IMG/VR virus record: IMGVR_UViG_3300022837_000114 | Coordinates: 1 to 21,404 of that record | Source of the DNA: a virus | Length of the DNA: 21,404 nucleotides | Reading direction: 5' to 3' (one strand) | Shown here: piece by piece, positions 1 to 7,076 of the stretch | How positions within the stretch are numbered: position 1 is the first letter of the stretch | Layout: each line of letters begins with the position of its first letter | Translations under genes and position numbers: made by a program | The notes under the pieces: model-generated | Told to the model about the DNA's origin: nothing | The model's database searches: none | The model's input: the letters and a program-made list of their open reading frames with translations, nothing else

Positions 1-204
1 ATGTTCGTTAACGACCAACTAATAAAGCAAATGCAGTATGACGCCCCAGAGGACGTAGAGCGTATATCAAAAACTTTCGCCGTAACGAGAAAGGCGTTTA
101 GCATTGCCTTGTTGGAAGCTCGGTGGGGTTCGTTCGACTACGAGACTCGACTCCGCGCAGCGAAAACAATAGAGTGTTTAAAAAGCAAAAGGTTTTTTAG
201 ATGA
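1..204 (+). CDS. Unrecognised 67-residue protein, possibly 5'-truncated by the window edge
   Basis: An open frame begins with ATG at base 1 and ends with TGA at 202-204. The stop overlaps the start of the downstream lysin gene (ATGA at 201-204), which suggests translational coupling. The product is short and mostly helical in character, with a basic C-terminus (KSKRFFR). I recognise no domain. Because the window starts exactly at the ATG, no ribosome binding site can be checked and the gene may extend further upstream. It is called real because of its frame, the coupled overlap and the compact operon that follows. Function unknown. Confidence 0.6.
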   Translation: MFVNDQLIKQMQYDAPEDVERISKTFAVTRKAFSIALLEARWGSFDYETRLRAAKTIECLKSKRFFR

Positions 205-608
205 TTGCCCCCGCCCTGATGTGCATTGCAATCGCAGTGTACTTTGAAGCTAGGGGGGAGCCAAGCGACGGGCAGATTGCAGTAGCTCAAGTTATACGAA
301 ACAGAATCGAAGACCCACGTTACCCAGACAATGCGTGCGATGTGGTTAAGCAGGGGTACTACTGGAACGGCAACCCCGTAAGGAACAAGTGCCAGTTTAG
401 TTTTTACTGTGACGGTAAGAGCGATACACCCAAGAACAGACAGGCATGGTTTAACGCGCTTTATATTGCGCACCTAAGCAAGTTCGTACCCGATGTGACA
501 GATGGCGCGACCCACTACCATAGTACAAAGGTGTTTCCACACTGGGCATACACCGGACAAGTTACAACCAAGATACACAAGCATGTTTTCTACACAGGAA
601 TTAGATAG
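201..608 (+). CDS. SleB-type cell wall hydrolase, probable phage endolysin
   Basis: The 135-residue protein matches the cell wall hydrolase SleB family (Hydrolase_2). The N-terminal helix carries YFEARGE, with Glu16 the likely catalytic acid. It is followed by AVAQVIRNR, CQFSFYCDG around residue 60, a GATHYHS segment and a P-x-WA segment near the C-terminus, all in the family order. Family members cleave peptidoglycan glycan strands. Its length equals a bare catalytic domain, with no separate wall-binding domain. The hydrophobic start belongs to the catalytic fold, so I do not call a signal peptide; release would then need a holin, and none is visible in this window. The start overlaps the previous stop by four bases, and its TAG shares one base with the next GTG start. 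It is unusual in sitting at the head of the replication module rather than beside virion genes. Confidence 0.88.
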   Translation: MIAPALMCIAIAVYFEARGEPSDGQIAVAQVIRNRIEDPRYPDNACDVVKQGYYWNGNPVRNKCQFSFYCDGKSDTPKNRQAWFNALYIAHLSKFVPDVTDGATHYHSTKVFPHWAYTGQVTTKIHKHVFYTGIR

Positions 609-868
609 TGACTACAACAAAAATAGATATACCGCCACCATATAAGAAAGACCTTGACCGCGAGAAGATTGCCGAGGACATTAAGAAGTATCTAGCCAAA
701 GGCGGTAAGGTAACGCAGTGCCCGAGGAACGCGTTTACAACCGTTGACCCTGATGGCAAGCCAGTTAAAAAGAAAAAGTTCGACGGCGGGCGAAACGCTT
801 CGTTAACCTCCCCAGACAAAAGAACACTCGGTGGTTTTGTATTTCCCCCCAAAAAAGGAAAAGAGTAA
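608..868 (+). CDS. Small basic phage protein with a helical 'YLAKGGKVT' segment, unknown function
   Basis: This 86-residue frame starts with GTG at 608, one base inside the previous TAG, and ends with TAA at 866-868, which overlaps the next ATG (TAATG). The start is fixed by this stop-start coupling. The segment around residues 22-42 reads as a helix then IKKYLAKGGKVTQCP. Similar short segments occur in small phage and bacterial regulatory proteins such as the RNA polymerase-binding factor SutA, but the likeness is too short to transfer a function. The C-terminal half is Lys/Gly/Pro-rich and probably disordered. No catalytic motif is visible. Confidence 0.72.
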   Translation: MTTTKIDIPPPYKKDLDREKIAEDIKKYLAKGGKVTQCPRNAFTTVDPDGKPVKKKKFDGGRNASLTSPDKRTLGGFVFPPKKGKE

Positions 869-1305
869 TGAAAACAAAAATCCACGTTAACCAACACAAC
901 ATTCGCGCCAATGCTAAAGGGGCCGACCTGCCCGTGCTTACTGTCAAAACGTATAAGGAAAACCGCAAGTGCAATAAAGTCGTGGTCCATGGGCCGAGCA
1001 CCGTAATCTACAGTCCGGACAAACCGCTCTCTTGCGGGGCAAAGGTGTGGATAGAAACAGAGGCCGAGGTAACCGTAGACGAAGTTAGGCTCGCTAAAGA
1101 TTCCGAAGAAATAGTTTTCCTTATACGAACCACAAATACCGCGTTAAACGCGCTGGCCCTTGTAAATAAAAGCTTTGACGCTGATCACATAGCCGAAATT
1201 ACCGAAGAAGCGGATGCGGTAGCCTTAGTGGCTGAGAGGTTCTACGGTATTAACGTAGACTTCAGTGAGCAACTGTCCAAGATAAAAGTGAAAGCAGGGG
1301 AATGA
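868..1305 (+). CDS. Conserved phage protein of unknown function (145 aa)
   Basis: Starts at ATG 868, overlapping the previous TAA, and ends at TGA 1303-1305. The first 70 residues look like a small beta-rich domain (IHVNQHNIRAN, a basic stretch, then VVVHGPSTVIYSPDKPLSCGAKVWIETEAEV). From memory this layout recurs in phage proteins of unknown function. The remainder is an acidic helical tail rich in Ala, Glu and Asp, ending in a Lys-rich segment. There is no signal peptide, membrane segment or catalytic motif. Its position between the lysin and the nuclease/polymerase genes suggests an accessory role in early infection, but this is context only. Confidence 0.75.
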   Translation: MKTKIHVNQHNIRANAKGADLPVLTVKTYKENRKCNKVVVHGPSTVIYSPDKPLSCGAKVWIETEAEVTVDEVRLAKDSEEIVFLIRTTNTALNALALVNKSFDADHIAEITEEADAVALVAERFYGINVDFSEQLSKIKVKAGE

Positions 1306-1342
1306 AAGCAACTTATATGACGCATTAAACGGGAAAAGCAAC

Positions 1343-1750
1343 ATGTACGAATACAATTGCAAGATTGTGAGGGTAATTGATGGTGACTCTATCATTATTG
1401 ATATCGACCTTGGTTTTAGCCACTTTATTCACAATGAGTCTATACGTTTGTATGGCGTTGATACTCCAGAGTGCCGCACGAGAGATGCAGAAGAAAAGGC
1501 TGCCGGACTCTTGGCAAAGAAGTTTGTCGAACAGATGCTTCACGTCGGAGGAACTTACAAGCTCGAAACTAGAGAGAAAGGAAAGTTCGGGCGGTACCTC
1601 GGAGTGATAAAGATAACGGGCAACCTAACCATTAACACCGCACTGGTAACCGAACACTTAGCCGTGCCCTACATGGGGCAGAACAAACAAGAAATAGAAG
1701 ACGCGCACAAAGAAAACTACAAAATACTTAAAGACAGGGGATTGGTGTAA
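1343..1750 (+). CDS. Staphylococcal nuclease-like (SNase/thermonuclease) protein
   Basis: The 135-residue protein has the SNase fold signature in order: RVIDGDSI (Asp13, Asp15), IRLYGVDTPE (Arg35, Asp40, Glu43), GKFGRYLG (Arg84) and LAVPYMG. The Arg/Asp/Glu/Arg set corresponds to the catalytic and calcium-binding residues of S. aureus nuclease, so it should be an active calcium-dependent endonuclease/exonuclease. There is no signal peptide, unlike the secreted bacterial enzymes, so it would act inside the cell, for example on host DNA or recombination intermediates. The ATG at 1343 follows a weak GGGAAAAG site. The stop is one base upstream of the polymerase GTG, consistent with cotranscription. 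Confidence 0.9.
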   Translation: MYEYNCKIVRVIDGDSIIIDIDLGFSHFIHNESIRLYGVDTPECRTRDAEEKAAGLLAKKFVEQMLHVGGTYKLETREKGKFGRYLGVIKITGNLTINTALVTEHLAVPYMGQNKQEIEDAHKENYKILKDRGLV

Positions 1751-1751
1751 C

Positions 1752-3614
1752 GTGAATATAATAACGGTAGACTTCGAGACGTACTACGACAAAGACATCT
1801 CACTACGCAAACTAACTACAGAAGAGTACGTGCGCCACGAAGGGTTTGAGGTAATAGGCGTTAGCGTTAAGGTGAACAATGAGGAAACAACATGGCTAAG
1901 TGGTCCACATGACGCACTCAAAAAATACTTACTCGCTAATTACGATTGGGAAAACTCTGCTGTATTGGCTCACAATACTATGTTTGACGGGGCTATTCTT
2001 AGTTGGCTGTTTGATATTCACCCTCGGGTATGGCTTGATACTTTGTGTATGGCACGCGCGCTACATGGCGTGGAGGTTGGCGGGTCGCTTGCGTTCTTGG
2101 CGGAGAAGTACGAGCTAGGGGTAAAGGGCACAGAGATACTCAATGCAGTTGGTAAACGGCGGGCAGACTTTTCTGTCGAAGAGTTAGATCGGTACGGAGA
2201 CTACTGCGTAAACGACACGGAGATTACCTATAAACTGTATAACAAGTTTGCGGCAGACTTCCCTGTTATAGAACTTAAAGTAATAGACATGACCCTACGT
2301 ATGTTTATCGACCCCGTACTAGAGTTGGATACGCCGAAACTAAAACTGCATTTGGACCTTCTTAAAGACCAGAAAGATGAACTCCTAGAACAGTGCGGGA
2401 TAGAGAAAGACGAGCTGATGTCTAACCCTAAGTTTGCCAAAGCACTCGAGGCGCTGGGCGTTACCCCACCTATGAAAACAAGTTTGCGTACTGGTAAGGA
2501 AGCCTTTGCGTTTGCTAAGAGTGACGAAGCATTCAAAGCCCTACAAGAACACGAAGACCCACGAGTACAAGCCTTAGTCGCCGCCCGTATCGGATTGAAA
2601 AGTACCCTAGAAGAAACACGAACCCAACGGTTCTTAGAGGTAGCGTCGCGGGGGAGGATGCCGGTTCCTATCAAGTACTACGCAGCGCATACCGGAAGGT
2701 GGGGCGGCTCAGATAAATTGAACCTCCAGAATTTACCGTCAAGGGGGCCGAACGCCAAGGTACTTAAGTCCAGTATTTGCGCGCCCGAAGGGTACTCTAT
2801 AATAGAAGCTGACTCCGCTCAGATCGAAGCGCGGGTTCTTGCGTGGCTATCAGGGCAGTCCGACTTGGTTGCCGCGTTCGAGAACGGCGAGGATGTGTAC
2901 AAGAAGATGGCGGGCGCTATCTACGGCAAGAAGGAAGAAGACATAGACGGACCCTCAAGGTTTATTGGGAAAACGACAATACTCGGATGCGGCTACGGTA
3001 TGGGCGCGGTGCGGTTTAAGGAGCAGTTAAAGACTTTAGGCGTTGACATGGAGCAGGAGGAAGCCGCGCGTATTATTAAGATATACAGGCACACGAACAA
3101 CCAGATCATTAAGTTGTGGCGGGAGTGTCAGGTAGCTTTGGAGGGCATGCTTGCGGGCGACGCTTACGCAATAGGATTAGGTGGGGTACTACAAGTAGTT
3201 CCAGAACAGAACGGTATACGCCTACCTAACGGTTTGATGATGCGTTACGGAGACCTCAAAACTTCAGAAGGCGAACGCGGACTAGAGTACTCATACAAAA
3301 CGCGTAGGGGAGACGTGCGAATCTACGGGGGTAAAGTAGTAGAGAACGTATGCCAAGCTATAGCGCGGTGTATTATGGCGGAACAAATGCTACTAATATC
3401 AAAACGCTACCCAATACTTCTTACCGTACATGACTCTGTGGTATGCTCTGTACCAGATAGTGAGCTTAACGAAGCAGCAGCTTACGTATCCGAATGTATG
3501 CGTTACACCCCCGATTGGGCAAAGGGCCTTCCGGTGCGTGGTGACGTGGAAACCGGAAAGAATTACGGAGAATGTACAGAATGGCGCAACCCACATGGTC
3601 CTTCAGCAGCATAA
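1752..3614 (+). CDS. polA: Family A DNA polymerase with 3'-5' exonuclease; Leu at the '762' position
   Basis: This 620-residue replicative polymerase lacks the 5'-3' exonuclease domain of bacterial Pol I. The proofreading domain shows VDFET (Asp7, Glu9), AHNTMFDG (Asp79) and YCVND (Tyr151, Asp155). Polymerase motif A is ADSAQIEAR (Asp354, in place of DYSQIELR). Motif B is RFIGKTTILGCGYG (Arg403, Lys407, Leu411, Tyr415). Motif C is TVHDSVV (His560, Asp561). Aligning Arg403/Lys407/Tyr415 with E. coli Arg754/Lys758/Tyr766 puts Leu411 at the Phe762 position. Catalytic residues are intact. It starts with GTG at 1752 behind AGGGGA at 1736-1741. The 3' end overlaps the next nuclease gene, so the two are probably cotranslated. 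It copies the phage genome together with the downstream primase-helicase. Confidence 0.95.
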   Translation: MNIITVDFETYYDKDISLRKLTTEEYVRHEGFEVIGVSVKVNNEETTWLSGPHDALKKYLLANYDWENSAVLAHNTMFDGAILSWLFDIHPRVWLDTLCMARALHGVEVGGSLAFLAEKYELGVKGTEILNAVGKRRADFSVEELDRYGDYCVNDTEITYKLYNKFAADFPVIELKVIDMTLRMFIDPVLELDTPKLKLHLDLLKDQKDELLEQCGIEKDELMSNPKFAKALEALGVTPPMKTSLRTGKEAFAFAKSDEAFKALQEHEDPRVQALVAARIGLKSTLEETRTQRFLEVASRGRMPVPIKYYAAHTGRWGGSDKLNLQNLPSRGPNAKVLKSSICAPEGYSIIEADSAQIEARVLAWLSGQSDLVAAFENGEDVYKKMAGAIYGKKEEDIDGPSRFIGKTTILGCGYGMGAVRFKEQLKTLGVDMEQEEAARIIKIYRHTNNQIIKLWRECQVALEGMLAGDAYAIGLGGVLQVVPEQNGIRLPNGLMMRYGDLKTSEGERGLEYSYKTRRGDVRIYGGKVVENVCQAIARCIMAEQMLLISKRYPILLTVHDSVVCSVPDSELNEAAAYVSECMRYTPDWAKGLPVRGDVETGKNYGECTEWRNPHGPSAA

Positions 3615-4255
3615 AAACTTTCGAGCAGTGTCCTAAGAAGTACTACCACTTAAAGGTAGCGAAAGACTACAAAGAAGACTTCAACACGGACGCCATACTG
3701 TACGGCAACGAGTTTCACAAAGCAGCGGAAGAGTACATAAGAGACGACGTAGAGCTAGAAGCTAGGTTTGACTACACACTTGCGGCTTTGGATAAACTAA
3801 AGAACTCGAAGGGCGAGAAGCTGTGCGAGTACAAGATGGGACTTACGGCGGACCTAGAGCCGTGTGGTTTCTTCGACAAAAACGTATGGTGGCGGGGGGT
3901 AGTTGACCTTGCCATACTTGATAGAGAAGCCGGTACCGCTAAGGTAATAGACTACAAGACGGGTAAGTCTGCGAAGTACGCCGACAAGGGGCAGCTAGAA
4001 CTAATGGCTTTGGCTATGTTCAAGCACTTCCCCGAAGTGAAGATAATAAAAGGCGGGTTGCTGTTCGTGGTATGCAACGCGTTTGTAAAAGACACCTACA
4101 CCATAGAACAAGAATCGGAACTATGGCAGAAGTGGTTGGCCGACTACGCCAAGATGGCGAAAGCCTACGAAGTAGATGTTTGGAACCCGCGTCCTACTGG
4201 GTTATGTAGAGCGCATTGTATAGTAATGGAATGTCCACATAACGGACGGAGATAA
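3581..4255 (+). CDS. RecB/Cas4-like PD-(D/E)XK exonuclease with a possible Fe-S cysteine cluster
   Basis: The 224-residue protein has the RecB/Cas4 nuclease order: SFSSIKTFEQCPKKY near the N-terminus, GNEFHKA (His46), RGVVDLA (Asp109), VIDYKTGK (Asp124-x-Lys126) and QLELMAL (Gln138, where many relatives have QxxxY). One N-terminal cysteine (Cys17) and three C-terminal cysteines (Cys209, Cys213, Cys218) are placed as in Cas4/AddB proteins that bind a 4Fe-4S cluster, although the C-x3-C-x4-C spacing differs from the usual C-x2-C-x5-C. It probably resects DNA ends during phage recombination or replication. I prefer ATG 3581, because GGAG at 3567-3570 lies 10 bases upstream; the ATG at 3572 is only one base from that site. 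It overlaps the polymerase gene by 34 bases. Confidence 0.88.
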   Translation: MAQPTWSFSSIKTFEQCPKKYYHLKVAKDYKEDFNTDAILYGNEFHKAAEEYIRDDVELEARFDYTLAALDKLKNSKGEKLCEYKMGLTADLEPCGFFDKNVWWRGVVDLAILDREAGTAKVIDYKTGKSAKYADKGQLELMALAMFKHFPEVKIIKGGLLFVVCNAFVKDTYTIEQESELWQKWLADYAKMAKAYEVDVWNPRPTGLCRAHCIVMECPHNGRR

Positions 4256-4257
4256 AT

Positions 4258-4695
4258 ATGATTGACTATGAAAATGATGAACAGACCAAGACCTGCGAAG
4301 CTTGCGGCGCCAAAATGGTAGCCTACCGACACAAACTAAACACGGGCATGGTAGTGTCGTTGAAGAGATTGTATGACGTGGGGGGTAGTGCGCACCTTAA
4401 TGCTCTTCAGCTAAACTATAATCAACGGTGTAATTTCCAGAAGATGCGGTACTGGGGTTTAGTTGGTAAGGGTGGAGCTGAGGCGGGGGTATGGATTATC
4501 AGCCAGTACGGTAAGCTGTTTGTAGAAGGCCAGTCCACGGCACCGTCACATGCTTGGTCTTATCGTGGAGTAACTATAGACAAAGACGACCCAGATGTAT
4601 CTTACTTAAGTTTTTCTGATCTTATGGAAGGGGGACCGCTAGCCTCCTATGGGAAACTTGCTGACTACGTAGACGATTCTGAACCAACTGATTAG
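4258..4695 (+). CDS. Phage protein of unknown function with an N-terminal CxxCG zinc-ribbon half
   Basis: This 145-residue frame starts at ATG 4258 behind GGAG at 4248-4251 and ends with TAG at 4693-4695. Near the N-terminus, CEACG (Cys13, Cys16) followed by YRHKLN looks like half of a zinc ribbon. The central segment (residues about 30-75) carries LNYNQRCNFQKMRYWGLV, which may be a winged-helix-like fold. From memory, comparable phage proteins of unknown function share it. The C-terminus is acidic and probably flexible. Context between two nucleic acid enzymes suggests DNA binding, but no function is assigned. Confidence 0.75.
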   Translation: MIDYENDEQTKTCEACGAKMVAYRHKLNTGMVVSLKRLYDVGGSAHLNALQLNYNQRCNFQKMRYWGLVGKGGAEAGVWIISQYGKLFVEGQSTAPSHAWSYRGVTIDKDDPDVSYLSFSDLMEGGPLASYGKLADYVDDSEPTD

Positions 4696-4705
4696 GAGAA
4701 CTACT

Positions 4706-4984
4706 ATGCCTTACAAGGACCCAAAAGATAGACCTAAGCAAAAGAACAAACCCGTCGGCAGTCCTGAGTTTGAAGCTAGGATGGAACGCCAACGCGCTAG
4801 GCGAAAGATGGACAAGGAAGGCAAGGACGAGAACAACAACGGCAAAGCCGATAAGCGCGAAGGCAAAGACGTTAGCCACAAGAAAGCACTTAGTAAAGGC
4901 GGTTCAAACAAAGACGGGGTAACAGTAGAAAGCTCCAGTAAGAACCGTGCTAGAAACTACAAAAAGAAAACGACGAAGAAGTAA
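4706..4984 (+). CDS. Small, highly basic protein with an HNH-like 'GKDVSHKKALSKGGSN' segment
   Basis: The 92-residue product has very high Lys/Arg content. ATG 4706 follows AGGAG at 4694-4698. Residues about 50-85 (REGKDVSHKKALSKGGSNKDGV, then SSSKNRARN) resemble the core of HNH-type proteins, with one His followed by a GG-N stretch and a downstream Asn. The cysteine pairs and the second catalytic His are absent, so nuclease activity is doubtful. Short basic proteins with this segment are, from memory, frequent in marine phages and are sometimes annotated as structural. It may coat or bind nucleic acid. A hairpin with a T run follows the stop. Confidence 0.7.
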   Translation: MPYKDPKDRPKQKNKPVGSPEFEARMERQRARRKMDKEGKDENNNGKADKREGKDVSHKKALSKGGSNKDGVTVESSSKNRARNYKKKTTKK

Positions 4985-5002
4985 CGCAACATTACAAAAA
5001 GT

Positions 5003-5040
5003 AAATAGAGGGAAGCACACAGCGGTTTCTCTCTATTTTT
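5003..5040 (+). terminator. 13-bp hairpin followed by a T run, possible intrinsic terminator or attenuator
   Basis: Bases 5003-5015 pair with 5026-5038 (AAATAGAGGGAAG against TTTCTCTCTATTT) with two G-T wobbles, around a 10-base loop. The 3' arm runs into five T residues at 5036-5040. It lies 18 bases past the stop of the basic protein and 17 bases before the SNF2 ATG at 5058. The GGAGA binding site of that gene comes directly after it. The stem is AT-rich at its base, so termination may be partial. Confidence 0.6.
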
Positions 5041-5057
5041 GTCCTCTGGAGAAAGAG

Positions 5058-6599
5058 ATGCAGATAGTAGACAACAAGGCGTTGCGGCTTAAAGTGCGTA
5101 ACCCCATGCAAATAACAACAGCAATACCCCGCAGTAAAAGTTTAGGCAACAACGAAGTGCTAGTTAAATGGGGTATGGAAGAAGCGCGGGTATTAAAAAA
5201 TCTAGGGATAAAGAACGTACCGTCACCAATTTTAGGCCAGTACAGTTGGGCCGGTAAGTTTAAACCGTTCGAGCACCAGAAAACCACGGCTGCTTTTTTA
5301 ACGATGAACCAACGGGCGTTTTGTTTTAACGAGCAAGGCACCGGTAAGACGGCCAGTTCTATATGGGCCTCGGACTTCCTAATACAATTGGGGATAGTAA
5401 AACGCGTTCTCATAATATGCCCTCTGTCGATTATGGACTCAGCATGGCGGGCAGACCTGTTCTCCTTTGCTATGCACCGTACGGTTGACATAGCTCACGG
5501 GGCTAGGAAGAAACGAGAAGAGATAATTAGAGGTGGTGCGGAATACGTAATCATAAACTACGACGGCGTAGAGATTGTGCGGGATGCGATTGACGAGGGC
5601 GGCTTTAATTTAATCATAGCGGACGAAGCCACACACTATAAGAACCCACAAGCAAAACGATGGAAGGTATTGAATTCTATAATAAAACCAACTACTTGGC
5701 TGTGGATGATGACGGGTACACCTGCTGCACAATCGCCGCTTGACGCGTACGGGTTAGCGAAACTAATTAACCCAAAGGCCGTACCCCGCTTTGCGGGGGC
5801 TTTCAAAGAGATGGTGATGACCAAGCTTACCCAATTCAAGTGGGTTCCCAAGGAAAGCGCTACGACTATAGTGTACAACGCACTTCAACCGGCAATTAGA
5901 TTTACTAAAGAACAGTGCCTAGACCTGCCGGAAATGACGTACGTAAAACGCGAGGTGGAACTAACCCCTCAACAGAACAAGTATTACAAAATACTTAGAA
6001 GTCATATGCTTACGATAGCTGCGGGCGAATCTATTTCTGCCGCTAACGCTGCGGTTAACATGAACAAGCTGCTACAAATATCTTGTGGGGCGGTGTACTC
6101 CGACAGCGGAGAGACCGTAGAGTTTGACGTGAAGAACCGCTACAAAGTATTATCCGAAGTAATCGCAGAGTCTAGCCAGAAAGTTTTAATTTTTGTGCCG
6201 TTCAAACACGTGATTAGAATACTCGCAGAGAAACTAAACAAGGACGGTATAACCAACGCAATTATTAACGGGGATGTGTCGGCCAACAAACGTACTGCCA
6301 TATTCAACGAGTTTCAAACTACCTCTGATCCTAGGGTACTGATTATCCAACCCCAAGCCGCAGCGCACGGCGTAACGCTTACCGCAGCAAACACTATTGT
6401 ATGGTGGGGTCCAGTGCCCTCTTTAGAAACGTACGCGCAAGCTAACGCTAGGGTACACCGCTCTGGGCAGAAACACCCATGCACTGTGGTGCAGCTACAA
6501 GGGTCGTCAGTAGAGCAACGTGTTTATAAAATGTTAGACCAAAAAATAAATGTACATACAAAAATGATAGATTTATACAACGATGTGCTTGATACCTAA
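5058..6599 (+). CDS. SNF2-family DEAD/DEAH-type helicase
   Basis: The 513-residue superfamily 2 helicase of the SNF2 class contains Walker A NEQGTGKTASS (Lys97), motif II ADEAT (Asp189, Glu190), motif III MTGTPAAQSP, and in the second lobe QAAAHGVTLTAANTIVWW followed by motif VI QANARVHRSGQ (Arg465, Arg468). Both RecA lobes are complete. Phage SNF2 helicases are generally thought to act in replication restart or recombination, translocating on duplex DNA. ATG 5058 is chosen because TGGAGAAAG lies just upstream and the protein then begins directly with the conserved region. The open frame runs back to 4947, but that would overlap the previous gene and translate through the hairpin. Motif II reads DEAT rather than DEAH, as is common in phage members. 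Confidence 0.9.
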   Translation: MQIVDNKALRLKVRNPMQITTAIPRSKSLGNNEVLVKWGMEEARVLKNLGIKNVPSPILGQYSWAGKFKPFEHQKTTAAFLTMNQRAFCFNEQGTGKTASSIWASDFLIQLGIVKRVLIICPLSIMDSAWRADLFSFAMHRTVDIAHGARKKREEIIRGGAEYVIINYDGVEIVRDAIDEGGFNLIIADEATHYKNPQAKRWKVLNSIIKPTTWLWMMTGTPAAQSPLDAYGLAKLINPKAVPRFAGAFKEMVMTKLTQFKWVPKESATTIVYNALQPAIRFTKEQCLDLPEMTYVKREVELTPQQNKYYKILRSHMLTIAAGESISAANAAVNMNKLLQISCGAVYSDSGETVEFDVKNRYKVLSEVIAESSQKVLIFVPFKHVIRILAEKLNKDGITNAIINGDVSANKRTAIFNEFQTTSDPRVLIIQPQAAAHGVTLTAANTIVWWGPVPSLETYAQANARVHRSGQKHPCTVVQLQGSSVEQRVYKMLDQKINVHTKMIDLYNDVLDT

Positions 6600-6662
6600 A
6601 CATAACTAGAATAGACTACATGTCGTTCCATTAAACTAAAACACTACACAGGAGATGTGCGT
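6600..6662 (+). promoter_or_regulatory. AT-rich 63-base gap; possible internal promoter region
   Basis: This is one of only four non-coding gaps longer than 60 bases in the window. It holds a TAGAAT hexamer at about 6608-6613 and a CATTAAAC stretch, and ends with GGAG at 6651-6654 serving the next ATG. No -35 hexamer at acceptable spacing was found, so promoter activity is only a possibility. Confidence 0.25.
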
Positions 6663-7076
6663 ATGAGTGAAGAGATTGCGGATGAGGCTAGATTAAACAA
6701 ACTCATCGGGGTGTACATAAAGATACGCGATAAGAAGTTGCAGATAGTCACCGAGATGAAAAAGCAAGAGGACGACTTGGAGGAGAAGCTAGGTAAAGTT
6801 AAGGCCGCGCTTTTAGCTCACTGCAAAGCAACAGGACTAGAGTCTGGTAAGACAGAGTTAGGGTCCTTCTACCGTTCAGTAAGAACTAAATACTGGACTA
6901 GTGATTGGGATTCTATGAGTAAGTTTATGCTAGAAAACGAAGCGGTAGACTTACTAGAGAAGCGCCTACACCAAGGCAACATGAAGCAGTTTTTAGAAGA
7001 GAACCCAGACCTACACCCGCCCGGCCTTAACACCGATAGGGAGTACACAGTAACTGTAAGGAGGAGTAAAAATTGA
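6663..7076 (+). CDS. Conserved phage protein with N-terminal coiled coil, unknown function
   Basis: The 137-residue protein begins at ATG 6663, eight bases after GGAG at 6651-6654; an in-frame GTG at 6657 is too close to that site. Residues about 10-50 form a charged amphipathic helix likely to be a coiled coil. The second half carries GSFYRSVRTKYWTSDWDS, then LLEKRLHQGNMKQFLEE and NPDLHPPGLNTDREYTVTVRR. From memory this block recurs in phage replication regions without an assigned function. The organisation is reminiscent of Gam- or Gp157-like accessory proteins, but I see no decisive motif. Its TGA overlaps the next gene's TTG start (TTGA at 7073-7076). Confidence 0.78.
   Translation: MSEEIADEARLNKLIGVYIKIRDKKLQIVTEMKKQEDDLEEKLGKVKAALLAHCKATGLESGKTELGSFYRSVRTKYWTSDWDSMSKFMLENEAVDLLEKRLHQGNMKQFLEENPDLHPPGLNTDREYTVTVRRSKN
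7058..7065 (+). promoter_or_regulatory. Strong Shine-Dalgarno site supporting a TTG start
   Basis: AAGGAGGA at 7058-7065 is close to a full anti-SD complement and lies seven bases before TTG at 7073. No ATG or GTG occurs in this frame between the site and the conserved domain, so it decides the unusual TTG start. Confidence 0.7.

Noticed and set aside
138-473. Minus-strand 111-residue frame opposite the lysin gene
   Set aside because: It is antisense to a clear SleB domain, with no site or recognisable protein.
1302-1328. Eight-codon mini frame overlapping the stop at 1303-1305
   Set aside because: The AGGGG site is only one base from its ATG and the peptide has no recognisable leader features, so it is more likely chance.
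4706-4984. Active HNH endonuclease
   Set aside because: Only one His and the GG-N stretch are present; the zinc cysteines and second His of active HNH enzymes are missing.
4947-5057. Upstream extension of the SNF2 helicase frame
   Set aside because: It overlaps the previous gene, crosses the hairpin, lacks a binding site and precedes the conserved region; ATG 5058 has a good site.
6588-6613. TTGATA ... TAGAAT as a sigma70-type promoter
   Set aside because: The spacer is about 12 bases, too short for a standard promoter.
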